NCBI RefSeq assembly: GCF_001625305.1
Contig: NW_017803887.1
Coordinates: 1,218,806 to 1,282,805 of the forward strand
Length of the DNA: 64,000 nt
Reading direction: 5' to 3'
Origin: Branchiostoma belcheri
Lineage: Eukaryota; Chordata; Leptocardii; Amphioxiformes; Branchiostomatidae
Shown here piece by piece: positions 33,403-44,800 of this stretch (positions are counted from its first letter, which is position 1; each line of letters begins with the position of its first letter). The notes beneath the pieces are model-generated. The model saw only the letters and a program-made list of their open reading frames with translations, did no database searches and was not told where the DNA came from. A program made the translations under genes and the position numbers.

Positions 33403-36400
33403 GTGTGTGCTACTATAGTCGTGATTGAATCTTGCAGGATAAGCGTAAATCATTTTGGATAAGCTGGTGAAGTCTGCCATTTCTGACTGGTTTATCATTA
33501 CACCCACAGAACATCATGGCCTTGCTGCGTGCCTGGGTGGCACTGGCCATCCTCATCCTGATCACCGAGCTCATCATCATCATCTGTTTCACCGCACTGA
33601 CGCTGCAGGGGGTCTGGACCTGGGGGGTACGTGCCTTTTCATCCTCTGGGACGGCTCTGTAGCCTGGTATCCAGTCTGATCGTGGTCGGGGCCGAAAGAG
33701 CTCTGGCCCGCCCGCCTCACATAGGTTTCCCGGTGTGTATTTCACGAGAGATTGATTAGCCCTCCACGAACAGTCTATCAAGTTGGGGGGAAACCAAATC
33801 CCCAAGCATACTGTCTCTTATTAGCGTAACTCTCCTACCGGGACGGCCTGTTGCACTGGGCGGGCCCCCGAAGACACAACCTGCCTGAACACCCTAATAC
33901 CCCCAATCACGTAAGACTGGATACCAGGCTAGGCTCTGTGGAACACACTACCACACCATCTAAAAACAGCCAGAACCCTAACAGCCTTCAAACAACTGTA
34001 TGCACTTGACAATCATTGATATGCAAATTTAATCCTGATTTTAATCCTGATTCCATTGTATTATGTTCTACCTTGGTTCTACGTTATATGATGTTAAGGT
34101 TACAAAATTGTTTCTCTTATGCTATTTAAGTTACCTTGATTTTGTATTCAATTTGTAACCTGTGTAATTTGATACCTTTGTTAATCTTGAGTTCATTTTG
34201 TTAATGGATTTTGTTTGAGGTTTTCCCCCCAGGAACCTTTGAAAATCGCCATCAGGCGACATGTGTTCTCCTGGATAAATAAACAAACAAACAAACAAAC
34301 AAATCGTCGTAAGATCGTATTTTCGACCCCCCCCCTTACATAAAAACTGAAAAGAAAAAGGATGTTTAGGCCACACCAATTTAATTTGTTGGTTCTCGGA
34401 TTTTTTTCGAAAAAATATGAAGCGACAGGGCGAAAAAAAATAAAAATAAAAACAGGTCTAGGCATCCTATTATAGGCTTAAATGCTACAAAATGAGCCAT
34501 GAAGTCAACGCAAAAGGCTGAGTTGAAATTTAAACATTGAATTTTGAACTTTTAATCAAACCACTGCAATGATAGGCGGGAAAACTGTAACAACTAGGAA
34601 GAAAAGGACTTTCCTCAACTGTTGGGGGGCAAAACATGAGCATTTTTCAGTTGATTCAGGATCAGAATCAATTTTTTTTTTTGCAAATCAGAAAAAAACG
34701 AAGAGGCGAATCCGAGTACCAACAAATTAGATTGGTGTGGCCTTTTTTCAAAGGTGTTCAACTTGGCTGTTGTTTGATTGTAGGCCGAGAAGTCGTTTTG
34801 GTTGGGTCCTGTCATCGGTGCCTGGGTCATCTACTACTTCATTTTCTACATCACGGTAGGTCTTCATTCATTCATTCATTCATCCATTCATTCAATTATC
34901 AAACCTTTATTCATTGTCTATATGCACCTTTTCATCCATTCACTCATTAAATCATTCATTCTCTCATTCATATAGTCCTCAATTCATTCATTCATTTCAT
35001 TTCATTTTTATTTATTTACCCAGGGTAAAACATATCGCCGCAAGGGCGTTTTTCAATGTTCCCTGCGGACATATACATTTACAAAATATACTTATTAGCT
35101 TAAAATAACAAACAAGAAAACAAAGGTACAACGAAGCTTAATTACAAAAATAACATATTGGTAAAGTGTTACAAAATCATACGGTAAACTAATAACTTAT
35201 ATGAAACAAGCGAATAAAATATAACAAATGAAATAAATAAAGAGGATAATGGAAATTTGCATATCAATGTTACAAAACAAAAGTTCACTTCTTCCTTTCA
35301 CCTATTCTTTTAGCCATTCATCAATTTATACATTTTTGTTTCCATTCTTTTCTCAGTCCATCCATTCTTTTACTGGCCTGAGTTCCGTTCTCCTGACTGT
35401 TTTTGCACTGGCTATAGCCGTCACTAACCAATCCCAGCTTCCCCTTCGAACAAAACAGAACGTAATTGGCTGAAAAAAAAACACGCCCTTCCAAGAACAT
35501 GATGCGTGTACTTATAGTTCAAGGCCTGTTGTAGGAGGGGTAGTTACTAGTATATTAGCCAATCACATTGCATTTTGACCAAAGGTGGCGTCCTGATTTG
35601 CTAGTTAACTCGAAATAGAAAAAAAAGGATCACATGTCGATGCGCCAGACGGTCCCAGACCCCTTGCAAGATACATTACAACTAGAAAGGCCAATATTTG
35701 CTTTGGAGCAAATACAGCGATGGGTTCACCACATTTTACGACATGGCAGGGAAAGAATGAGAAACGCAAGGGAAAACAATGATTTACATTGATATAACTA
35801 TAATATGAAGTAACATACGACTAAAACAACAGTTGGATAGCTATTCCCTACTTTATTGGTTAGGATTTTTAATTGCATAATGCAAACTGTTGATTTTCAA
35901 AATAAAAATAACGTTCATGCCCCGCATTCCAATGCTGGAGCAGGAAAGCTTGAAATACCTACCAAAACACTTGAATACAGACATACTGTCTGTATGGAAA
36001 TACTCTGTGCAGGTGTTAATCAAGTTAAATCCCAACAGCCAATCAGCAAGAAGAATAGAGGAAAGCTGCATGCCTATTGGTTGATGCCCTGCATTCCATT
36101 GTGATGACTCATACCCAAACGTGGTAAACATGACACACTAACACAGTAATACATTTGCTATAACACAGCCAAAAAACTCAAATAAAACCATTCTAAAAGC
36201 CTGTATCACAAAAATTTAAAAAACGCCTAGGGGTATTTGCCCACTGTACCTCCATACCAAATTTCAGGACCTTAGGCCCTAAAATGAAGAAGCTGAATCC
36301 ATTTAAAAAATGGCAGGAGAAGAAGAAGGAGGAGAAGAAGAAGAAGAAACACCAGAAAAAGCAATATGGTGTATCGTGCATAAAACGGATGTGGTCTTAG

Positions 36401-36513
36401 CAATTTGCATAGAACAGAGTCTGACTTTTTTGGTAAATCTTCCCCACCAGATCTATGGCGTCCTGGTTGTCTACTCCCACTACCAGAACCTTCGGGATGG
36501 CGTGGACGAATGA
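32097..36513 (+). CDS. Four-span membrane protein (LAPTM/DUF4728-like), copy A
   Basis: Six exons: 32097-32171, 32730-32787, 32964-33046, 33510-33626, 34784-34855 and 36451-36513 (TGA). Phases 0,1,0,0,0 fit at every junction and all sites are GT-AG. The 155-residue product starts MAILQNSCCCCSVRLG, and has four hydrophobic segments (GALIIGVLYVIIHIIDLG; VVVDVIAIILGLLLIVAVLG; WVALAILILITELIIIICF; GPVIGAWVIYYFIFYITIYG) and a tail with YSHYQNLRDG. The Cys-rich start, size and C-terminal Y-x-x-L-like tract recall LAPTM and DUF4728 proteins of the endolysosomal membrane. The family name is tentative and the function unknown. The paralogue at 59181-63550 shares the architecture. Confidence 0.88.
33065..33403. 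repeat. CT-rich microsatellite/minisatellite
   Basis: Compound (TC)n with an irregular higher-order unit of roughly 50-60 bp (CTCTCGCTGTCTCTCTCTGC). It starts about 20 bases after the exon ending at 33046. Arg-Glu-rich antisense frames here are artefacts. Confidence 0.95.
33632..34310 (+). mobile_element. 5'-truncated LINE 3' end, split by an inserted element
   Basis: The frame AFSSSGTALWNTLP is interrupted after AFSSSGTAL by the element at 33658-33935, then goes on with WNTLPHHLKTARTLTAFKQL and ends at a stop near 34019. This is the typical CR1/L2 ORF2 C-terminus. A 3' UTR follows, ending in (AAAC)n near 34310. The fragment begins within a few bases of the 5' splice site at 33626. Confidence 0.8.
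33658..33935. mobile_element. hAT-like miniature inverted-repeat element (~275 bp)
   Basis: The ends are TAGCCTGGTATCCAGTCT and its complement. GGCTCTG lies just outside each end, a 7-8 bp target duplication as expected of hAT-type transposition. A second copy in inverse orientation lies at 43648-43905. Confidence 0.82.
34369..34743. mobile_element. 375-bp element with ~35-bp terminal inverted repeats
   Basis: The left end AGGCCACACCAATTTAATTT continues to TTCTCGGATT; the right end is its complement with few differences (ending TTGGTGTGGCCT). There is no coding frame. It ends 40 bases before exon 5 of four-span protein A and may affect its branch-point region. Confidence 0.8.
34990..35270 (-). 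mobile_element. LINE 3' tail
   Basis: TTTATTTATTTACCCAGGGT followed by ATATCGCCGCAAGGGCG and TTTTTCAATGTTCCCTG matches the minus-strand LINE tail family described at 26638-26850. Confidence 0.65.
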
Positions 36514-36756
36514 GGTACTCTTAGTTTTCCTACTCTTTTGAAGCAAACAAACAAACAAAATATTTTTATATTATTTAGAGTAACTGTACCAAATCTAATA
36601 GTGAAAAATGGCCATAAAGAAATTAAATCTGTTTGATCGTCATTATTTTGGATACTTTTAGAGGACCAATTGCACAATTTGTACTGTACTGTACTGTACT
36701 GTATTGTTTTCCATTAATATCAAACTTTTTATTCATTCCCTTGTTCTACATTTTAG

Positions 36757-36838
36757 GTCATCGGATCCGGACAAAGAGTACGGCAGCTTCAGCGTCGGGA
36801 GTTTGGGAGACAAAAAAATCTATTGCATTCCTCGGTAG
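36757..36838 (+). other. Possible alternative or 3'-UTR exon of four-span protein A
   Basis: An acceptor ACATTTTAG precedes a stretch whose second frame reads SSDPDKEYGSFSVGSLGD and then KKIYCIPR before a stop. That frame is one base out of register with exon 6, which already ends at TGA (36511-36513) and is followed directly by a donor-like GAG|GTACTC. It may be a 3'-UTR exon, or a coding exon if an indel is present. Confidence 0.25.
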
Positions 36839-36839
36839 G

Positions 36840-38800
36840 AACTCTGGATAGAGTAGCAAGGTGGCAGTTTTCGCTGTGCCTTGGGTATCCAATAGCATTG
36901 GTTGAATGCTCGTTATCACGTGATTTTGCGGATGTCATTAGCATCATGAAGTCGGCCATCTTGGATGACATTGGTTAATCGGTGTCACCCAAGATGGCGC
37001 TGATGGAATCCGTGACGTAATTGCCGATGAAGAGGTGAATTTATAGCTAAATTTAGCATCATGATTCCTATATATTATATATCATAATTTTTCTGTCGTT
37101 ATACAAAACGTCTTTGGTAAAACTAGTGTTTACAAAGAAATTTTAATGCTGCATTTTTAAGACTGCTTTGGTTTTTATTATGCGATCATAAAGGCTTCAG
37201 TTGTCATTTATTGCATTTTTTTCCATTTTCTATTGTTGCAAGTAGAGTGTAGATTTAAGATCTATGTTGTCAAAGTAACATGTTAAAACAGACAAGTAAA
37301 TGCCTACGTAGCATACAAAATTGTGAATCCTAAATGTAGATTAAAATGCAAAAGGATTTCGCAATTTGTTTAGTAGCTTTTTTATAACGGTTTGTATAGT
37401 GACTACATAGTGGATGTTGTAATTTTGTTGCACGATTCAGCGTACTAAGTTACATTATTGCAAAGGTCTAGCTATGATTGGTAGGTCTAAATAATCACAA
37501 TAGTATATTAAGATAAATATGTTTAAGTATCTATAGCAGTAAATCATCTTTAAAGTAGTAAATATTTTTATCCATAAAAGGTGGAGTTGGTCCTTTAATG
37601 AAATCAGATATTAAATCATAGCCGTAAAGCGTGCGTAAAGGTCCCGTCATTTTACCTAACTGGAAAACGGACACTTTACGCATGATTTAAGTATCTAATT
37701 TTAAGCAGTTTCTCGAGTAAAAGAGTTATGTTAGGAGGGGTTGGCGCTTGGGTTGCAATGCCTCAAGCTTAAGCCGAGATTGGAAATGAATGAATAAAAA
37801 ACCGTTTCTAATCAAGCATAGTCCAATGTGTGTCATTATCCCGTTTACATTCGTATATGAAGATTTTGTTTTCGTTGTGTCTGTCTGTGTGTTTGCTTGT
37901 GTTTCCGTTGTTTAATATTTCCGAATTCTAGTAACACCAACAGGAAATTTAGCCTGGGTACCATCCTACTTGTATGCCGGGGCTCCCACACTCGCTTCTT
38001 AGCCAGTAAACCTTCGGCGTAACACACCAGCTTCGCTGGCACGAGGCATTCGGCCGAGGTACGCTGGGAGGGGGGCACCAGCAAGCAGGTCGTTGACCTC
38101 TGACAATCATAACCCACTGCCCTGCGTGTTTTCATCAAATAACAACTAGCAATTAGGAGTATCATGATCGGGCACGGTTTGAAAGGGATGTGTGGCACTT
38201 GGACCAGATGTGAGGAATGTGATTTTAACCCGAATCGCGGTTAAAAGCGTTTCCGTGTGAACAAGGCTTTAGACAACTAGATATTCATTACCTGTCACAC
38301 CAGTTATGTAAATGAGGCGTAACTACTGACGTCAGAATTGCTATGTCTTATTTTTAAACCCGTCTGACATGTCAGCGTCTTCCCTGTCCTGAACCTCTTT
38401 CCTTATGTACTTTCGGTAAAAGCTTTATATCATATTCTACTTTATACCATTGTCGGGATGAGGAGGCTCTGCCTGTGGTGATTCTGGTAACGAACTTTAC
38501 TCATGTGCTGTATTTCAGACTCTCCTAATTGTCTAACCGTTGTCTAACATTAACTGTTATAGAGTCTACCACAGACTGTGCATGTGGCAGAGCTTTTCCT
38601 TTTCTAACCTCTCTAACACTGAAAATCTGCCTTCTAAGCCTTCATTTAGCCAACGGAACTTCGAGTTTACTCGCTCAAACAACAGTTGCGAATAAGGGCT
38701 ATCTAGAAGTCACAAAAGAGGTTGTTAGATGCAACAGTAAGCTGTACTGTATTTTCTGAGCTGTGGGAGGCCTGTCGTACATTTTGAGAACCCGTGAGAG
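36840..38800. other. Intergenic stretch with repeat fragments
   Basis: An AATAAA at 37793-37798 could end the transcript of the four-span gene. 38008-38050 matches, on the minus strand, the 3' UTR of the LINE at 19374-21122 (AAGCTGGTGTGTTACGCCG). 38040-38265 belongs to the family of the element at 7673-10235. No coding exon is seen. Confidence 0.5.
38040..38265 (-). mobile_element. Fragment of the 7673-10235 element family
   Basis: On the minus strand it begins CCTTGTTCACACGGAAACGC, followed by CGATTCGGG, CACATCTGGTCCAAGTGCCA and GTCAACGACCTGCTTGCTGG. The first blocks match the left end of the element at 7673 and the last one matches 9660. TTTA lies next to the end, as in the other copy. Confidence 0.65.
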
Positions 38801-38805
38801 GAACC

Positions 38806-41800
38806 ATGTGGAGTAAATCTACAGTGACGAGTTACACCCTGGCAGCCCTGGTCGGCACAATGTAAGTAACGTCTAGAGGAAAGATATATGTATTATGAGA
38901 CGATTTATATCCAGAGCTCGAAATACTGGGTGCAGGTGCACCTTAGTGTACCCAAATTTGGAGCTGTGCACCCAATTTTTTCTGTGGGTGCACTGGTGCA
39001 CCTAAATATTTTTCTTGGTATTTTTGTACATATTAAATGTATACGGTAATACAGGATATTCTTGGCAAGTGTCAAAAAAATACTAAAATCTTTTTTGTAG
39101 TACTTGATTAAGATTTTGAAGTTAGCTTCCATTTCGGATTGACTATTAGTTTATGAAGTCATGAGTACAGACACTGAAGCTGGTAGAATTTTACGTCTCT
39201 TTGGAATATGACCTTGTTTCAGCTTACTAAGCAAACATCAAAACAAGATAAGACCAACAATATTTATGTCGTTTCTCTTATATGCTGCCTTAGTATTTGT
39301 TATAACTAGACTATTTGTTTTAATTGATGCAAGAAAGACAACAGCCACAACGCACGTCATTTATACAACATGACCTAGATTCCAAAATGTTTTCGTGTTC
39401 CGAAAACATTGACAGTATTTTGTCGGCATTGATGCAGCTCTACTAACCATTTCAACTGACCGACAACGACATCTACACCTTGAATCCCATTAATTATGGC
39501 CCATATTTGTTTTCCAGCCTGTCCCTAGTCACAATTCACAGAGAACTCCAACAGAACCAGTGTATCAGACAGTGTGTCAGACACACCTCGTACATGTAAG
39601 TACACACATCGTTCAGTAATATCTGTTTGTTTGCATTCCAGTGATAATATGAAAACCGTTCCAAATGTGATAGCATAGATTATTAACATATAACATAAAC
39701 GTTATTCACGTCATCTTGTAATTGTGAACCAAAGTCTAACAGGACTTTGCATGGTATGGTTTACGGTTAATTCAATCTGTTTGACATACTCGGGACTCTA
39801 AAATAGCAATATGAAATATTTTTAGACGATTCGCCATATGTCACATTTGCCCCGACTACGCATATTTACTACCACTTCACCCTGTCAGGGTGACCAGGGC
39901 TACGTTTTATACTACTAGATGATATATGCGTATATTCTACTTCTAAATATTCATTTAGATGCCTTCCAAAGCCTTGTGACTATATTTTTACTTTCTTATT
40001 TGTTTACGTAATCACAACAGTAGTACGATATCGATAGTAGTAACGACCCTACGTTACGAGTATCTAACAGTAACACCTGATCTGTTTAGGCTATAGCTTG
40101 TAATAGAACTTTCTCACGATTTTATGGACTGTCTACCATGAGACTTCCCCCAGACAAATCATCTACAGGTTTTTATTAGTTGATGTACGGGTTTGCTGTA
40201 ACGCACATTTATAGGACTGCTAAAACTACAAAACACCCACTAATCTACTTTGTCTTTGTCTGCACAGGCACAGTGCGATACAGCCCAGAGATGACAGCCC
40301 TGAAGACTACATAGGCGCACAGTGGGAGGAGTCAGATGACCATGACGTTCAGATGGAGGAGTTCATCCCCGTGGTCAAACCTTTCACAGGATTCCATAAA
40401 GCCGAGACTGACAATATCAGGTAAAACAGGGCCTGACGTAGCTGACATTTGCATGCCTAAGGCCATGTTGATTTGATTATATGGATGACATCCGCGCGCG
40501 CATGAATTTTCGGCCGTTTCCAAAAAAAAAGTTTTCAACCATACTGTAAATCGTACAAAACAGTTGCAAAATGAGCAAAAATATACCGTAAGTTACAAAA
40601 AAATAAGTAAAAACTATACCAATGTCGTAGAATGCCAAAATCAAACGAAAAAAGACGAAATTGTAAGGAAATGAACTTGAAGATTAGATTATTCGCCAAA
40701 CCATATTCTGTCCCATTTGTTCAACCCTCATGACCACGTAGATTTCATAATGAAAACTTTTTTTTTTATTCGCACGCGGCCCGATACTAGTTTGGCATCC
40801 AGGGTAGTCTACTGAGGGACCTGAGTGATTGGTCGAAAGCTCTAGGAGAGAGAACATTTTGTGTTGCATCTAAAGTTAACTCTAAACATATAACTACCAA
40901 CACAGATGAAGTTTCATGATAGTACAACATGATTACACTTCCACAGAGCTAGTCTGATGGAAGAGACGCGCAGTATGGACGACATGTTCGCCACACAACA
41001 GAACATCCAGCGGGGCCAGACCCTCCACTTCGCCGAGACCAAGATGTGGTCACTACAGACGGAAACAGTGAAGATTCCCGACGCCGTCCATAACATGCTC
41101 CCCCGGGTAGGCGTCATGTCTAAACAATGGTTTTAGGTCATGTTGATGAATGGATGACATCCTCTGAAACTCCAAAATTGATGCGAGCGTGCAAATAAAA
41201 AATTTTGGCAAAAAGTTTGGTTTCATTATGAAATCTAGGTAATCATGAAGGTTGAACAAATTAATTAAATAAACACACAGTGTACTAAGAAAATAATCCA
41301 TCGCTACATGTATTATTTGTCAGTTTTGTACAGTCGGCAAACTTTTTTCACAATGGTTTGTTGTAAAAAAAAGGATAAAACTGTTTTAACAATAGAATAA
41401 CCGTTGGATACCGATAATATAAGCAAGTTTGGTCAGGGCAAAACAGAAATTGAAATCAAATGAGGATTTATTCACTGAACTATCACAATATCATGCTATG
41501 GTCTATAGCTTCAGTGCCTGTGACTGGATCCGTATGTAATTCCTGATTTTTTTCACTGTACTGTTATGTTCACTGTTTTCACTGCGACTTCTGCACCGTG
41601 AACTTATCATTACAGTTAACAAATAATTCATGGACTTTCTTTTTCCTGCACCTGTCGCCACCGTGAATATATAGTTCCGTGAACGTGTCCACTTTTCTCA
41701 GACCGTGAAATTTTGCTTCCGTGACCATAGAGTGAATTGCAGTATATGCTGATGACTTCTGTGCTGACAGGAAACCGGCCTGAAACCAGCGCAGTACAAG

Positions 41801-44800
41801 ACCTGTAGCGTGGTGGGAAACAGCGGCGTTCTGACTAACAGCAGATGTGGAGGCCAGATCGACTCGTCGGACTTCGTAGTCAGGTGAAGAAATATAAACA
41901 ATCGCCATGGCCCCATTCCCGCTAATGCTGAGGTCACAATATATTCCCACACAGGGCCCGGCCGGGGAGCTTTTGGGAACGAAGAGTACGATATAAAAGA
42001 CAATAAAACACAGGTTTTTAATGGTAATCATAGGCACTATTTCTGTATATTTTTGACATGAATTACATGTATTAATTTTTCGTTAATACAAACATCCCGA
42101 CCGGGCCCCGGTTTGGAAATGTGACCTCAGCATAAGGTAAAATCGAGCCGAATTGATTCGCTTTGATCCGGTTCCGATCCGGCTCGATCCGGACAATTTT
42201 ATCCTAGTGGGAATGGGGCCCATGACACCACGGCCAACGGGTGGTAGGCAAAAAGAGAGTGACGGTTGGCTGATTTGCCTACCACATTATTTGCATGTAC
42301 ATGATGTAAACAAAAACAGCAATCGTAACGTTCGTGTACGACAAGCATCACGTCGATTTTTTTTGTCTGTGTGACTACAAAAATCACGACAGAGAAAGCG
42401 TTTAACGCGCTTTTCCAGTAAAGTTGTGGTGGGGCAGAATAATTGACGTTAGCGTGACCTTTGACCTCTTTGTTGTCAGGAGCAACTTTCCTCCAGTTGG
42501 GGGAGAGTTCGCAAAGGATGTCGGGAGCAAGACTGACTTCATCACGATCAACCCATCAGTTTTCGCATTGTAAGTCTACTTACTGTGTACTTATTTAATA
42601 TGATTGAAAATGAGCACCATTTTATAATGGATTGTACACTCTACAATGATAAGCGCCTTTGCTGTTTACTTTTCTTTCCGCTTGTTCAATTGATTTCAAT
42701 ACGTTAGATCTTATAGATAAATGCAACTACATTCTCAGGGGAGATAACCAATACAGTGTTCAAATAGGAAAATACATTAAAGACTGTTTCGATCTTAGAG
42801 AATAGTTGTTAGAGAATAGTTAAACCTTTATTGTTACATCATACATATACTCTGTACGTAAGATGACGTTATCCACACATGTATATTTAGCTTTGTTAGA
42901 TCTTTAGTTGTAGAAGACCCTGTACTTTTTTGTTGTGTCAATAAAGAATCAGTTTAATACACATAGGGAATGGGGGGGGGCAATTTACTTTCAATCCCAC
43001 TTTCAATTTTTATTTTTATTTGTATTATTATGTCAATAGCTAATTTGAAAGTTTCTACAACTGATTATCGTAGCCTAACTACTAATAAGGCTACACTGAC
43101 TTAATTTTATGGATGATATCCTCTGAAGACCCCCAAATAGTGCGCGCGGGCGAAAAAAAAATTCCAGCCGAAAAAAAATACAAAGCTGGCATTGTGAATT
43201 TGTGGTAGAAGTAGCAGTGCATAACTTTTACGACAAGCTGGCCTTTTGCGGGCACAAGATCGGTGGCATGTCAGGACTTGATCCCGAGTCGAGTACGCTG
43301 CCGCTAAGCCACACGACCCCGCCCGGTAACAGTACTTCTACGGCATGTTATGGGTGGAGACATTCCGTTTAGGTTTGAATAATTAGTTGTAGACACTTTC
43401 AAAGTATATATGTAAAAATACGCATTTGAATGGACATGTGTTATATTATTGTAGTCATTTCCAAATGGTACCGGTATAATTTATTTTCTTCCCTTTACAG
43501 CTATGACAACTTGATCAAAGAAAAAGACCAGCGTAAGTTTTTAGACGACCTGGCACAGTATGGCAAACCTCTGATGTACACACACCCGTTCAGGATTTAC
43601 CACCAGGCAAAGGTTAGTTTCAGTCTTCATGCAAGGAATTCAATTTTTATAGCCTGGTATCCAGTCTTACGTGATTGGGGGTATTCGGGTGTTCAGGCAG
43701 GTTGTGTCTTCGGGGGCTCTAATAGCTTCCCCCGCCCAGTGCAACAGGCCGACCTGGTAGGAGTGTTAGGCTAATAAGAGACAGTATGCTTGGGGGGCTA
43801 ATCAATCTCTCGTGAAATACACACCGGGAAACCTATGTGAGGCGGGCGGCACAGAGCTCTTGCGGCTCCGACCACGATCAGACTGGATACCAGGCTACAA
43901 TTTCTAGGACTGTGCAAGATTTATGTAATCTAACTAGGCTTGCCAACTTACTGCTTAGATAATAATAATAATAATAATAGATGGTTTATTGAAAGTAATT
44001 TGCAGCCACCGGGCTGAATTGCATACCTTGTACAATTGCTAAAAATCTTAAATTACAAACAGATACCAAGAATTATAAAGAATCCATACGAATTTTACGG
44101 AATTCATACGAATTTACAGAGCAGGTAAAAAATTAGTAGGAATCGTACGTTTCTGAGTAGTGCATCGTATGTATTTAGTGAAATTTGTATGTTTCCTTGT
44201 AATTGATCATTTGTATTTCGGAAATTTCGTATGATTCTTTGACACCCAAGGGGTCTACTTCTACATGTATCATTTTCCTCATCATCTTCCCATCCTAGTG
44301 TTTGCTACCGTGGCAAATGATATTGGCGGAGAAAAAGCAATATGGGTAAAGATCTCTGGCCTGGGTACCATCCTGGTTAGTTAACGTCTGCTCCCACAGT
44401 CACCCCCACCAACTGTGGGAGCGGACGTAAACTAACCAGGATGGTACCCAGGCTAAAAGATCTCTGGCAGAAGTATAATAAAAAAAGGCATCTTGTTCCA
44501 TTTTGTCTGTCAATTTGTCGTTCTTTAGGTTTGTCTGCAGGCCATCTCTGTCATGAAGAAAGCAGGTCGTATGGACCAGGTCAGGGCGTCACATCCAGAC
44601 TTCCTGACGTCTGTCGGGAAATTTTGGAAGGGGCGTGGCTTACAGGAGTTGAGATGCACCACAGGTCAATTTCATTAGTTTGTTTGCTTGCTTGTTTGTT
44701 TGTTTGTTTGTTTATTTATTTATCCAGGAAATTCATATCGCCTGGTGGCGTTTTTCAACGGTTCCTGGGGGGAAACCCCAAACAAAATCTATTAACAACA

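Noticed and set aside
33058-33507. Arg-Glu rich antisense frames of 130-177 codons
   Set aside because: They read through a CT-rich minisatellite in an intron of the four-span gene on the other strand.
41579-42037. 152-codon antisense frame over ST8Sia exon 5
   Set aside because: It overlaps a conserved sialylmotif L exon on the other strand and shows no family of its own.
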